DNA from: Bacillus manliponensis
GTDB lineage: Bacteria; Bacillota; Bacilli; Bacillales; Bacillaceae_G
Reading direction: 5' to 3'
NCBI RefSeq assembly: GCF_000712595.1
Contig: NZ_JOTN01000008.1
Span: 62,001-126,000, forward strand
Length of the DNA stretch: 64,000 bases
How positions within the stretch are numbered: position 1 is the first letter of the stretch; each line of letters begins with the position of its first letter. Positions 35,632 to 43,499 of this stretch are shown here, one piece after another. The notes beneath the pieces were generated by a model that searched no databases, was not told where the DNA came from, and saw only the letters and a program-made list of their open reading frames with translations. The translations under genes were made by a program, and so were the position numbers.

Positions 35632-35695
35632 AGTGAAACTTCACTCAGTGGGGGCTTCATCCCCCACTGAGTGTTAGGCCGTTAATGCGGGATAA
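35628..35695 (+). repeat. bcr1-like repeat, short copy overlapping a stop codon
   Basis: This 68-bp copy starts at ATAAA (35628-35632), has the CTCAGTGGGGG / CCCCCACTGAG hairpin and ends GTTAATGCGGGATAAT. The whole central part is missing. The element supplies the TAA stop codon of the aldolase gene. Confidence 0.82.
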
Positions 35696-35729
35696 TGTAT
35701 TGGTAGAGGGTTAAGAAAGGGGCTTAATT

Positions 35730-35781
35730 CTTTACCATACAGTGTGCATCGTTTTGTGACGATGCACACTGTATGGTAAAG
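35730..35781. promoter_or_regulatory. Perfect 23-bp inverted repeat upstream of an HTH gene
   Basis: Left arm 35730-35752 (beginning CTTTACCATACAGTGTGCAT) and right arm 35759-35781 are perfect reverse complements around TTTGTG. No T tract follows, so it is not a standard terminator. A TATAAT -10 at 35791-35796 lies ten bases downstream, so the right arm covers the position of the -35 region. It may be a large operator, an RNA hairpin or the footprint of a small element. Confidence 0.8.
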
Positions 35782-35831
35782 AGTATGTGGTATAATAGAA
35801 ATCAATCATATGAAAAGAAGGACGTAATATC

Positions 35832-36062
35832 ATGTATTTAACGATAAAAGAAGCTGCGGAATACTTAAATATTCCAGAGGCACAAGTAGAAAATTTAATT
35901 TTACAAAGACGCGTACGCGCAGTGCATGATGGCGAACAATATTTACTGTATCAAGATCAATTCCAAACGCATTTTGAACAACTAGAAAAATATAAAAAAT
36001 TAGTAGAAGAAATATTAAATGAACCCATTCCAGAGGACATGGATGTAAAGGATGAAGACTAG
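35832..36062 (+). CDS. Excisionase-like small helix-turn-helix protein
   Basis: The 76-residue protein begins MYLTIKEAAEYLNIPEAQVENLILQ, the winged-helix opening of the MerR/excisionase superfamily, followed by RRVRAVHDGEQYLL, the expected wing, and an acidic helical tail. Such proteins bind DNA and in phages direct excision, but many chromosomal copies act as small regulators. There is no integrase nearby. A 23-bp inverted repeat and TATAAT lie just upstream, and the terminator overlaps its own stop codon. Confidence 0.72.
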   Translation: MYLTIKEAAEYLNIPEAQVENLILQRRVRAVHDGEQYLLYQDQFQTHFEQLEKYKKLVEEILNEPIPEDMDVKDED

Positions 36063-36086
36063 GAAAGACTTTTCTAGTCTTTCTCT
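36055..36086 (+). terminator. Terminator overlapping the stop codon
   Basis: AAGACTAG (36055-36062) pairs with CTAGTCTT (36074-36081) and runs into T-rich sequence. Close copies of this hairpin follow two of the downstream kinase genes. Confidence 0.75.
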
Positions 36087-36154
36087 TATGCAGATAGCGA
36101 TTAATCATGTTAATATCTTTATATTAATATAGTTAATTTGAGAGAGGTTTTTTA

Positions 36155-36312
36155 ATAAAGTGAAACTTCACTCAGTGGGGGTTCTCTTCATCCCCCACTG
36201 AGTGTTAGCCCGACCAATCGGGCTTTTACTGGCTGTTAATCTCCCACCTAAACTTCTTTGCTTCTCTCAAGTTTTGAGGTGGGAGTCTTACAGCCAGCTA
36301 ATGCGGGATAAA
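36155..36312 (+). repeat. bcr1-like interspersed repeat, full-length copy
   Basis: A 158-bp copy bounded by ATAAA at 36155-36159 and 36308-36312, with both hairpins intact and close to the copy at 4135. It lies between the excisionase-like gene and the first membrane kinase, ending 35 bp before the kinase start. Confidence 0.88.
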
Positions 36313-36347
36313 CTGAAAATGTTTGTTGTTAATAAAGGTGGTTTTGA

Positions 36348-37574
36348 ATGAATAAGGCTCATATGCTTGCACAAGAAGAGGTTAAAGCGCTTAAGCTTTT
36401 TTTATGTTTAGTTTATGTTATTTTTTTAAGTACTGATATTGTATATTACTATATTATACAACCGAGGTGGAGACCTGATGTAGCTGAGGGAGGATTCCCA
36501 GTAGATGGATTAGGGGTATGGTTATATATTTTAGTATTACCGTTTTTATTGATAGGTATATATTGTATGAAAACAAGATACCTTTACGCAGTGAAATATA
36601 TTATTTTAAGTGGATTTCTTTTTGTGGATTTGATTAATAATATAATGATTTATTCCGGAGCATCAAAACAATTCTTTTCGGGAAATTTAGTAGAACTATT
36701 TTTTGTATTTTCCTCTCCTTTCTTTGTGAGTAAGCGATATTTTTGGGCAGTAAATTTAGGGGTAATTGGAAAATACGCTATAACTGGAATTATATTGAAG
36801 ACAAGTACAGTTATAGCTGGTATTACAATATGTATTGTACTGGCACTTGTATGTTGGATGCTTTTAGCTCGCTTCTATTCTTACGTGGATATAATTAAAA
36901 TAACATCTATGAAAATGAAAGAAGCAGAAAGAATGGCAATCATAGGGAACATGGCAGCAGCTATTGGTCATGAAATTCGTAATCCACTAGCAGCATTAAA
37001 AGGCTTTACGCAATTACAAGCGGAACAGCATCCAGAAGAAGGTACATACTATACGATTATGACGCAAGAAATTGAGAGAATGAATGAAATTGTAAGTGAA
37101 TTAATGGCATTTGGAAAACCGAAATCAAAGGAACATGAATTACATAATATACAAGGAATTATTTTATACGTGATACAGATTTTGGAACAATTTGCGTCTA
37201 AGCAAGGCATTACAATAAAAACAGATTTCCAAAAGTCATTGCCAAAGATATATTGTGATGAAACACAAATGAAACAAGTTTTTTTAAATTTAATAAAGAA
37301 TGCAATTGAGTCTATGCAAAATAGTGGGAGTGTTATCGTTTCTGTATTTGCTAGTCAAACGGTAATGAAAGTTAAAATCACAGATATGGGCTGTGGGATT
37401 GTAGAGAGTAAAATTCCTCAGCTAGGCGAAGCTTTTTATACAACGAAAAAAAGTGGAACAGGGCTAGGTTTGATGATTACCTATAAAATTATTGAAGAAC
37501 ATGATGGAACAATTCAATTTACAAGTAATGTTGGTAAAGGAACGACGGTTGAGGTGACATTACCAATTAAATGA
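36348..37574 (+). CDS. Sensor histidine kinase 1 of a tandem set
   Basis: The 408-residue protein has about six membrane helices in residues 15-185 with almost no extracellular domain, then HisKA with phospho-acceptor His208 in GHEIRNPLAALKGF and HATPase with NLIKNAIE, DMGCGI and GTGLGLMITYK. There is no HAMP or PAS domain. Diagnostic membrane motifs, shared with the three following genes, are SGNLVELFFVFSSPFFV and GKYAITGIILKT. This resembles KinB-like Bacillus kinases that feed Spo0F, but the output partner is unknown and no regulator gene is adjacent. The ATAAAGGTGGTTTTGA ribosome site recurs in front of the next two genes. Confidence 0.88.
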   Translation: MNKAHMLAQEEVKALKLFLCLVYVIFLSTDIVYYYIIQPRWRPDVAEGGFPVDGLGVWLYILVLPFLLIGIYCMKTRYLYAVKYIILSGFLFVDLINNIMIYSGASKQFFSGNLVELFFVFSSPFFVSKRYFWAVNLGVIGKYAITGIILKTSTVIAGITICIVLALVCWMLLARFYSYVDIIKITSMKMKEAERMAIIGNMAAAIGHEIRNPLAALKGFTQLQAEQHPEEGTYYTIMTQEIERMNEIVSELMAFGKPKSKEHELHNIQGIILYVIQILEQFASKQGITIKTDFQKSLPKIYCDETQMKQVFLNLIKNAIESMQNSGSVIVSVFASQTVMKVKITDMGCGIVESKIPQLGEAFYTTKKSGTGLGLMITYKIIEEHDGTIQFTSNVGKGTTVEVTLPIK

Positions 37575-37616
37575 AAATATATATACTCCGATTATGTAAA
37601 ATAAGGGAATAATTCG

Positions 37617-37649
37617 AAAGGCTAGGAAGAGATTTCTAGTCTTTCTCTT
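37617..37649 (+). terminator. Terminator between kinases 1 and 2
   Basis: AAAGGCTAG pairs with CTAGTCTTT (one G-U) and runs into TCTCTTATT. It is a copy of the hairpin at 36055. Confidence 0.65.
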
Positions 37650-37758
37650 ATTGGGATGTATAAAATTATTTATCATTACTTTGAGATAGATAGTAATAAC
37701 GAAACGATTAAGCTAATAGTAAGCTTTGAATGTATGTTGCTAATAAAGGTGGTTTTGT

Positions 37759-38979
37759 ATGAATAAGGATCATATCTTAATCCAACAAGAGATGAAAGCT
37801 CTTAAATTTTCTTTAAAGTTATTTTATAGTATTTATTTTTTTTACGAATTTTTGTCTCTATATGTTTTACCTAAGATGAGATTAATTAACACTCCGATGG
37901 GTATTCCGGATGATGGACTAGGTATTTGGTTATATATCTTAGTAATTTTATTACTAGTTATTGGCCTAGGCGTTCAAAAGGATTATCCGTATGCTGTGAA
38001 ATATGTCATTTTTATTGGATATATTGTAATAGATTTTATAAATCTTATTTTAATGTATTATGGAACAGATAAAAGGTTTATCTCAGGAAATATAGTTGAA
38101 ATTTTTCTTATTTTCTTCGCACCTCTCTTTGTGAATAGATACTATTTTTGGTGGATAACCGGAGGGGTACTTATGAAGTATATTATTATTGGTCTTGTTT
38201 TAAAAACGAATGTTGTTATGGTTCCGGTTGCATTATGTTCTATATTTGCTTTTATATGTTGGGTTATTTTAGTACGTGTCCAAGATTATATAAATGCACT
38301 TGAAACGGTACATACACAAATCAAACAAACAGAAAAATTAGCGATAATTGGAAGGATGGCTACTGCCATTGGTCATGAAATTCGTAATCCACTAACAGCT
38401 TTAAAAGGCTTTACAAAGCTACAGGCAGAAAAACATCCAGAGGATCGTACATACTATGACATTATGACACAAGAAATTGAACGTATGAACGAAATTGTCA
38501 GTGAATTAATGTTGTTTGGAAGGCCAAAATCGAAAGAGTATCAATTACATAGTATAGAAGAAATTATTTTATATGTAACTCGAATTGTTGAACAAGCTAC
38601 TTCTGGACAAAAGGTTACTTTAAAAGTGGAATTTGATAAGAGTTTACCAAAAGTGTATTGTGACGAAAGGCAAATGAAACAAGTCTTTTTAAACTTATTA
38701 CGAAATGCGATTGAAGCAATGCCAGCTGGTGGAGACATTGTCATTTCAGGTGTTGTAAGTAAAGACATGATGAATATCCGTGTTAAAGATACAGGTTGCG
38801 GAATTGTAGAAAGTGAAATTCCGAAAATTGGTGAAGCATTTTATACAACGAAAGAAAGTGGAACAGGTTTAGGTTTAATGGTTACGTATAAAATTATTGA
38901 AGAACATGAAGGGACAATTCAATTTATGAGTAATGTTGGTGAGGGTACTACTGTTGAATTGAGTTTACCTATTCAGTAA
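37759..38979 (+). CDS. Sensor histidine kinase 2 of a tandem set
   Basis: The 406-residue paralogue of the preceding kinase has the same multi-helix membrane sensor (about residues 15-180, with SGNIVEIFLIFFAPLFV and MKYIIIGLVLKT), HisKA with His206 in GHEIRNPLTALKGF and HATPase with NLLRNAIEAM, DTGCGI and GTGLGLMVTYK. The kinase half is much more conserved than the membrane half, suggesting one output and diverged input. Start, ribosome site (ATAAAGGTGGTTTTGT) and the downstream hairpin repeat those of its neighbours. Confidence 0.88.
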   Translation: MNKDHILIQQEMKALKFSLKLFYSIYFFYEFLSLYVLPKMRLINTPMGIPDDGLGIWLYILVILLLVIGLGVQKDYPYAVKYVIFIGYIVIDFINLILMYYGTDKRFISGNIVEIFLIFFAPLFVNRYYFWWITGGVLMKYIIIGLVLKTNVVMVPVALCSIFAFICWVILVRVQDYINALETVHTQIKQTEKLAIIGRMATAIGHEIRNPLTALKGFTKLQAEKHPEDRTYYDIMTQEIERMNEIVSELMLFGRPKSKEYQLHSIEEIILYVTRIVEQATSGQKVTLKVEFDKSLPKVYCDERQMKQVFLNLLRNAIEAMPAGGDIVISGVVSKDMMNIRVKDTGCGIVESEIPKIGEAFYTTKESGTGLGLMVTYKIIEEHEGTIQFMSNVGEGTTVELSLPIQ

Positions 38980-38993
38980 GAAGTACATGTATC

Positions 38994-39025
38994 AAAAGGC
39001 TAGAATAGAATTTCTAGTCTTTTTC
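38994..39025 (+). terminator. Terminator between kinases 2 and 3
   Basis: AAAAGGCTAGAA pairs with TTCTAGTCTTTT and runs into T residues; third copy of the same hairpin. Confidence 0.65.
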
Positions 39026-39136
39026 TTGTTGGAATGTATAATATTATTTATCATTATTTTAGAATAAACAATAGTAACGAAATAATTAAGTGAATACTAA
39101 ATTTAAAACGTATATTGCTAATAAAGGTGGTTTTGT

Positions 39137-40375
39137 ATGAATAAAGATTATATGTTTGCTCAAGAAGAGATAAAAGCACTTAAACTTTTTTTTATTTTAT
39201 TTTATGTTACTTTTTTAGGGAATGATATTATATACTACTCTTTTATAGTACCAGAGCCACAACTAGATAAATATGTTTTTCCAGATGAAGGACTAGGTGT
39301 ATGGTTCTATATTTGGATGGCATTAGTAGCCTTCATATGTATATCTTTAATGAAAACTAGATATCTGCGTGCGATAAAATATATTTTATTTATTGCTTTT
39401 ATTTTCCTTGATTTCATTAATAATATGCTCATGTACTACGGGACAACTAAAGTATTTCTTGCAGGAAATTTAGTAGAGGTATTTTTTATTTTTTTCTCAC
39501 CGTTCTTTGTTAATAAACGTTATTTTTGGATAGTAACAACAGGGATAATTGGGAAGTATGCGTTAGTTGGGGTTATTCTACAGACAACAACGGTTATGGT
39601 CGCTATTACGTTATGTTTTATATTTGGAGTAGTATGTTGGTTACTTTTAATACGTTTTCAGTCATATATTGAAACCATTGAACAAGTACATATAAAAATG
39701 AAGGCAGAAGAGAAGTTGGTTGCACTGGGAAGATTAGCAACAGCGATTGGGCATGAAATTCGCAATCCATTAACAGCTTTAAAGGGTTTTACAAAATTAC
39801 AAGCAGAAAAATATCCAAGGGATCATACATACTACGACATTATGACACAAGAAATTGAACGTATGAATGAAATTGTCGGTGAATTAATGTTGTTTGGAAA
39901 ACCAAAATCAAAAGAATATGAAATGAATGACATAGAAGAAATTATTTTATATGTGATTCAAGTAGTGGAGCAATCCGCGTCTAAACAAGGGATTACTATA
40001 CAAACAGATTTCCAAGAGTCTTTATCTAAAATCAACTGTGACGAAAAACAAATGAAACAAGTCTTTTTAAATTTAATTAAAAATGCAATTGAAGCGATGC
40101 CGAATGGAGGAAATATTTTTGTTCAGGCTGTTGTTAATAAAGATGAGATACATATTCGAATTACTGATACAGGTTGTGGAATTCCGGAAGGTAAAATTCC
40201 AAAATTGAAAGAAGCTTTTTATACAACAAAAGAGCATGGAACAGGTTTAGGTCTAATGATCACATCTAAGTTTATTGAAGAACACGAAGGTAAATTGCAT
40301 TTTGAAAGTAGTTTGGGAGTAGGGACAACGGTTGCGTTGACATTGCCAGTTTATAATAAAAAGAAATTTTCTTAA
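39137..40375 (+). CDS. Sensor histidine kinase 3 of a tandem set
   Basis: The 412-residue third paralogue carries AGNLVEVFFIFFSPFFV and GKYALVGVILQT in its membrane sensor, His206 in GHEIRNPLTALKGF, and HATPase with NLIKNAIEAM, DTGCGI and GTGLGLMITSK. It differs from the others by a short basic tail (YNKKKFS). Spacing between starts of successive kinases is 1411 and 1378 bp, as expected for tandem duplication of a unit containing gene, terminator and leader. No response regulator is encoded within several kb, so the set probably feeds a phosphorelay encoded elsewhere. Confidence 0.88.
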   Translation: MNKDYMFAQEEIKALKLFFILFYVTFLGNDIIYYSFIVPEPQLDKYVFPDEGLGVWFYIWMALVAFICISLMKTRYLRAIKYILFIAFIFLDFINNMLMYYGTTKVFLAGNLVEVFFIFFSPFFVNKRYFWIVTTGIIGKYALVGVILQTTTVMVAITLCFIFGVVCWLLLIRFQSYIETIEQVHIKMKAEEKLVALGRLATAIGHEIRNPLTALKGFTKLQAEKYPRDHTYYDIMTQEIERMNEIVGELMLFGKPKSKEYEMNDIEEIILYVIQVVEQSASKQGITIQTDFQESLSKINCDEKQMKQVFLNLIKNAIEAMPNGGNIFVQAVVNKDEIHIRITDTGCGIPEGKIPKLKEAFYTTKEHGTGLGLMITSKFIEEHEGKLHFESSLGVGTTVALTLPVYNKKKFS

Positions 40376-40573
40376 TGTAAAGGAGGAAAGTTCTTTTGTA
40401 TTGCATGACTTTCTATGAAAAACATATGAGACATCTTTGTTTTATTATAAAGTTGTTTTATAATAAAAATTAACATTGTTTAAGTTTAATATTAAATTTG
40501 ATAGATTTTATATTTGCTGAGAATCAAATATTGATTAGGTTTATTTTACTATATTGAGAGGAAGAAGGAGGAT

Positions 40574-41767
40574 ATGAAGAAACAATTGAATGACACTATT
40601 TTAGAAAGTGAAGAAAAGCAATCAATGCACTGGTTTTTGTCTTTATTTATTCTTATAATGGCTTGCTATGATTTGATTTGTTACTACTTTATACCCAAGT
40701 ATATCCCTTATGGGGTGGAAGATTTATCGAATGCCATGGGTTATTGGTTTTATGTGGGGATGTTAATTAACATTCCTATCTTTTGGTACTTGAAAAAAAT
40801 AAACAAACAAAGGTGGATAAAATATATAATATTTTTAGTATATATAGTTTTAGCGCTTTTAAATGATATATTTTCATACTGGAATAACCCCCTAAACTAT
40901 AGGAATGGAAATATAGTAGAACTTTTTGTGCTTTTATTCACCCCAATATTCGTGAATATCAGATTCTTTTATTTTGTATACGGAAGTTTAATTGGAAAAT
41001 ATATCGTAATCGGTGCTGCATTACAAACTTTTGTTGTTATGGCCCCTGTAATCTTTATAACGATACTTTCAAGTATTGCATACATTTTATTGAAGCGTTT
41101 TCAAATGCATGTTCAAGCAGTTGCAGATTCTTATGATAGGCAATTAGAAGCTCTTGTAAAAGGTGTTATTGCCACATTAGAATTAAAAGATCCTTACACA
41201 AGGGGACATAGTGAAAGAGTTGCAAATTATGGATTAATGCTTGCTAAAGAAATGAAACAATTTGATAAAGAGGACTTAAAAATGTTCTATAATGCCTGCT
41301 TACTCCATGATATTGGTAAAATTCACATTCCAGATTCTATTTTAACAAAACCTGGTAGATTAACAGGAGAAGAGTTCGAAATTATAAAAACGCATCCGGT
41401 TGTTGGAGAAGAAGCAATTAAAAATGTAACGGGATTACAAGATGGACTACCCGTTATTCGCTCACATCATGAACGCTGGGATGGAAACGGTTATCCAGAT
41501 CAATTAGCTAGAACAGATATCCCAATTTTAGCGAGAATAACAGCGATTGCAGATGCTTTTGATGCAATGACGTCATCTCGTTCATATCGATCGGCGCTCT
41601 CGTTGGAAGAGGCTTATCAAAGAATAATTGATGGAAGTGGTACACAATTTGATCCAGGCTTAGTAGAAATATTTCAAAGAGTATACCCGAAATGGGTAAA
41701 GTTTCATCATGATTGTTCGTATTTACAGGAGAATTCTAAAAAAAGTGAATTGAAGGAGGTGACATGA
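40574..41767 (+). CDS. HD-GYP phosphodiesterase with the same membrane sensor as the kinases
   Basis: The 397-residue protein replaces the kinase output of its neighbours with an HD-GYP domain, a class that degrades cyclic di-GMP. The membrane half keeps the shared motifs (NGNIVELFVLLFTPIFV and GKYIVIGAALQT). The catalytic half starts near residue 195 with ELKDPYTRGHSERV, has the metal pair His245-Asp246 in LLHDIGKIHIP, TGEEFEIIKTHPVVG, and the signature HHERWDGNGYP, so it should be active. Its last codons (LKEVT) also form an AAGGAGGTGA ribosome site for a tiny downstream reading frame. It has its own 198-bp leader. Confidence 0.88.
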   Translation: MKKQLNDTILESEEKQSMHWFLSLFILIMACYDLICYYFIPKYIPYGVEDLSNAMGYWFYVGMLINIPIFWYLKKINKQRWIKYIIFLVYIVLALLNDIFSYWNNPLNYRNGNIVELFVLLFTPIFVNIRFFYFVYGSLIGKYIVIGAALQTFVVMAPVIFITILSSIAYILLKRFQMHVQAVADSYDRQLEALVKGVIATLELKDPYTRGHSERVANYGLMLAKEMKQFDKEDLKMFYNACLLHDIGKIHIPDSILTKPGRLTGEEFEIIKTHPVVGEEAIKNVTGLQDGLPVIRSHHERWDGNGYPDQLARTDIPILARITAIADAFDAMTSSRSYRSALSLEEAYQRIIDGSGTQFDPGLVEIFQRVYPKWVKFHHDCSYLQENSKKSELKEVT

Positions 41768-41768
41768 A

Positions 41769-41834
41769 ATGGAAACTAAACAAGAACAAGTAGTGGTACG
41801 ATATGGTTGGTGGAATATGTTCGGATCTTGGTAA
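41769..41834 (+). CDS. 21-residue Trp-rich peptide
   Basis: ATG 41769 is preceded by AAGGAGGTGA (41753-41762), a near-perfect ribosome site, with 9 bases from GGAGG to the start. The frame runs 21 codons to TAA at 41832. The peptide starts METKQEQ and ends RYGWWNMFGSW, with a paired Trp and a hydrophobic C-terminus. The alternative ATG 41764 would give only nine basic residues. It follows the HD-GYP gene directly and would be translated from the same mRNA. Trp-rich tails resemble small bacterial signal peptides, but no export signal is visible; function unknown. Confidence 0.55.
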   Translation: METKQEQVVVRYGWWNMFGSW

Positions 41835-41884
41835 TATAGCTTTAGATTAAAAAAGGTCCTAAAGCTATAAACAAGTATAGCTGT

Positions 41885-41961
41885 ATCCTCTTTAGATATT
41901 CAGTAAGAAGAAATCATTAAATTTGATGGACTCGTTGCTGTTTATCTAAAGGGGATTTTTT
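41885..41961 (+). terminator. Large stem-loop with terminator tail
   Basis: ATCCTCTTTAGATA (41885-41898) pairs with TATCTAAAGGGGAT (41943-41956), one G-U, and is followed by TTTTT. The 44-base apical region has its own minor pairing. It ends the sensor-array operon. A smaller 11-bp hairpin (41835-41845 with 41859-41869) precedes it directly after the peptide stop codon. Confidence 0.65.
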
Positions 41962-42056
41962 ATTCTATATTAGAGAAAATTAGGTATTCACCCATCCCAC
42001 CCAATGTGCATACTGTACTTATGTAATGAAACCGCTGTAAAAGGAGTGGTAAGACA

Positions 42057-43166
42057 GTGACAGGGAAAATTATAAATTATTACGCAGGTGGGAATACTGC
42101 CAGAGGTTTTTATAGCTTATATGAAGAAAATATAGTGGGGTTAGAGCGATTATTTATTTTAAAAGGTGGACCAGGAACAGGGAAATCTTCATTGATGAAA
42201 GCGATAGGTAGAGCATGGATTCAAAAAGGATATGACATTGAATTTCTTCATTGTTCGTCTGACAATAATTCAATTGATGGTGTTATTATTCCTGCTTTGA
42301 AAGCGGGAGTTGTAGATGGTACAGCACCTCATGTTATTGAACCGAAGGCACCTGGGGCAGTGGAGGAATATGTGAATTTAGGTGTTGCTTGGGATTCGAA
42401 AAAGCTGAAAGAAAGTAAAATGACGATTCAGCAGTATACAGCAGAAGCGAGTAAACATTTTCAATCGGCGTATGCTTGTTTTCGAGAAGCGTTAGCGGTT
42501 CACGATGAGTGGGAGAAGTTTTATATTGATAACATTGATTTTGAGAAAGCAAATGAATTAACAGAGAAATTAATTCAAACATTCTTCGGTAAGGAATCTC
42601 ATAAGAAACAGGCAATTGTGAAACATCGTTTTTTAGGAGCGGCAACGCCAAAAGGAGCGGTTGATTTCGTTCCGAATTTAACTGAGGACGTGAAAAAACG
42701 GTATTTCATTAAAGGGCGTCCAGGCTCTGGTAAATCAACAATGTTAAAGAAATTAGCTACAGCTGCGGAGCAAAAAGGATTTGATGTAGAAGTGTATCAT
42801 TGTGGTTTTGATCCGAATAGCTTGGATATGATTATTGTAAGAGAATTAGGATTTGCAATTTTTGATAGTACTGCACCGCATGAATATTTCCCTTCACGTG
42901 AGGGCGATGAAATTATTGATATGTACGATTTAATTATTACGCCAGGAACGGATGAGAAATATGAACAGGAAATTCAAGATGTGTCACTGCGATATAAAGA
43001 AAAAATGAGCGAAGCAATATCATATTTAGCAAAAGCGAAAATGGTTCGAGATAAGCTAGAAAAAGTTTATATTGCTGCAATGGATTTTGAAAAAGTAGAC
43101 AAATACAAAGAAGAAATTCAAAAAGAACTAGAGAGTATCGCAAGTTTTTCAAAGCAAACAAAATAA
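42057..43166 (+). CDS. Duplicated P-loop ATPase of unknown role
   Basis: The 369-residue protein is an internal duplication. Each half has a Walker A loop (GGPGTGKSS at about residue 39 and GRPGSGKST at about 224), a LHCSSDNNSIDGVI / YHCGFDPNSLDMII segment, a DGTAPH / DSTAPH motif, and a closing helix-rich stretch with FEKA or FEKV. The HCxxDxxSxD and TAPH motifs in both halves mark a small Bacillus/Clostridium family without assigned function. GTG 42057 follows AGGAG by ten bases. It may bind nucleotides in tandem sites; no partner gene is adjacent. Confidence 0.78.
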   Translation: MTGKIINYYAGGNTARGFYSLYEENIVGLERLFILKGGPGTGKSSLMKAIGRAWIQKGYDIEFLHCSSDNNSIDGVIIPALKAGVVDGTAPHVIEPKAPGAVEEYVNLGVAWDSKKLKESKMTIQQYTAEASKHFQSAYACFREALAVHDEWEKFYIDNIDFEKANELTEKLIQTFFGKESHKKQAIVKHRFLGAATPKGAVDFVPNLTEDVKKRYFIKGRPGSGKSTMLKKLATAAEQKGFDVEVYHCGFDPNSLDMIIVRELGFAIFDSTAPHEYFPSREGDEIIDMYDLIITPGTDEKYEQEIQDVSLRYKEKMSEAISYLAKAKMVRDKLEKVYIAAMDFEKVDKYKEEIQKELESIASFSKQTK

Positions 43167-43171
43167 CATAC

Positions 43172-43320
43172 AATAGGAGCTAGGCAGCTATTTCTTTTCA
43201 GCCCGTATCTAGCTACGACTCCTAAGCACTCGAGCCACAAGCTAATCCTTTCTGTGGCAAACTGAGCCACGCCAAGGCTTATCTTGTGCTTGTCGTGCTT
43301 GAACAGTCGTCTTCGCTTTT
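43172..43320. repeat. Structured GC-richer intergenic element
   Basis: Between the ATPase gene and the repeat copy that follows lies about 150 bp richer in GC than the surroundings with nested complementarities: AGGAGCTAGGCAGCT against AGCTACGACTCCT, GCCACA against TGTGGC, and AAGCAC..CACAAG against CTTGTG..GTGCTT. No reading frame is convincing. It may be a second interspersed repeat family or a structured RNA. Confidence 0.5.
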
Positions 43321-43324
43321 AAAT

Positions 43325-43397
43325 GTAAAAGCCCGATTGGTCGGGTTAACAATCAGTGAGGAATGAAGAACCCTTCACTGATTGAAGTTTCACTTTA
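43325..43397 (-). repeat. bcr1-like repeat, partial copy
   Basis: GTAAAAGCCCGATTGGTCGG followed by the CAGTGAGG / CCTTCACTG hairpin and the terminal GAAGTTTCACTTTAT (ending 43397) identify an inverted, one-ended copy. The far end is missing where it meets the structured GC-rich stretch. Confidence 0.78.
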
Positions 43398-43499
43398 TGT
43401 AGAAGTAGCTGTCTATTGCAGAGGTTTGAATGTGTCAATTATACACATAAGTTAATGTCGAATTTCCAAGGAAATAATCAAAAAATGAGAGTGGAATAT

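Noticed and set aside
35832-36062. Prophage or integrated element marked by the excisionase-like gene
   Set aside because: No integrase, phage structural genes or attachment-site duplications in the flanking 10 kb; the small HTH protein alone is not evidence.
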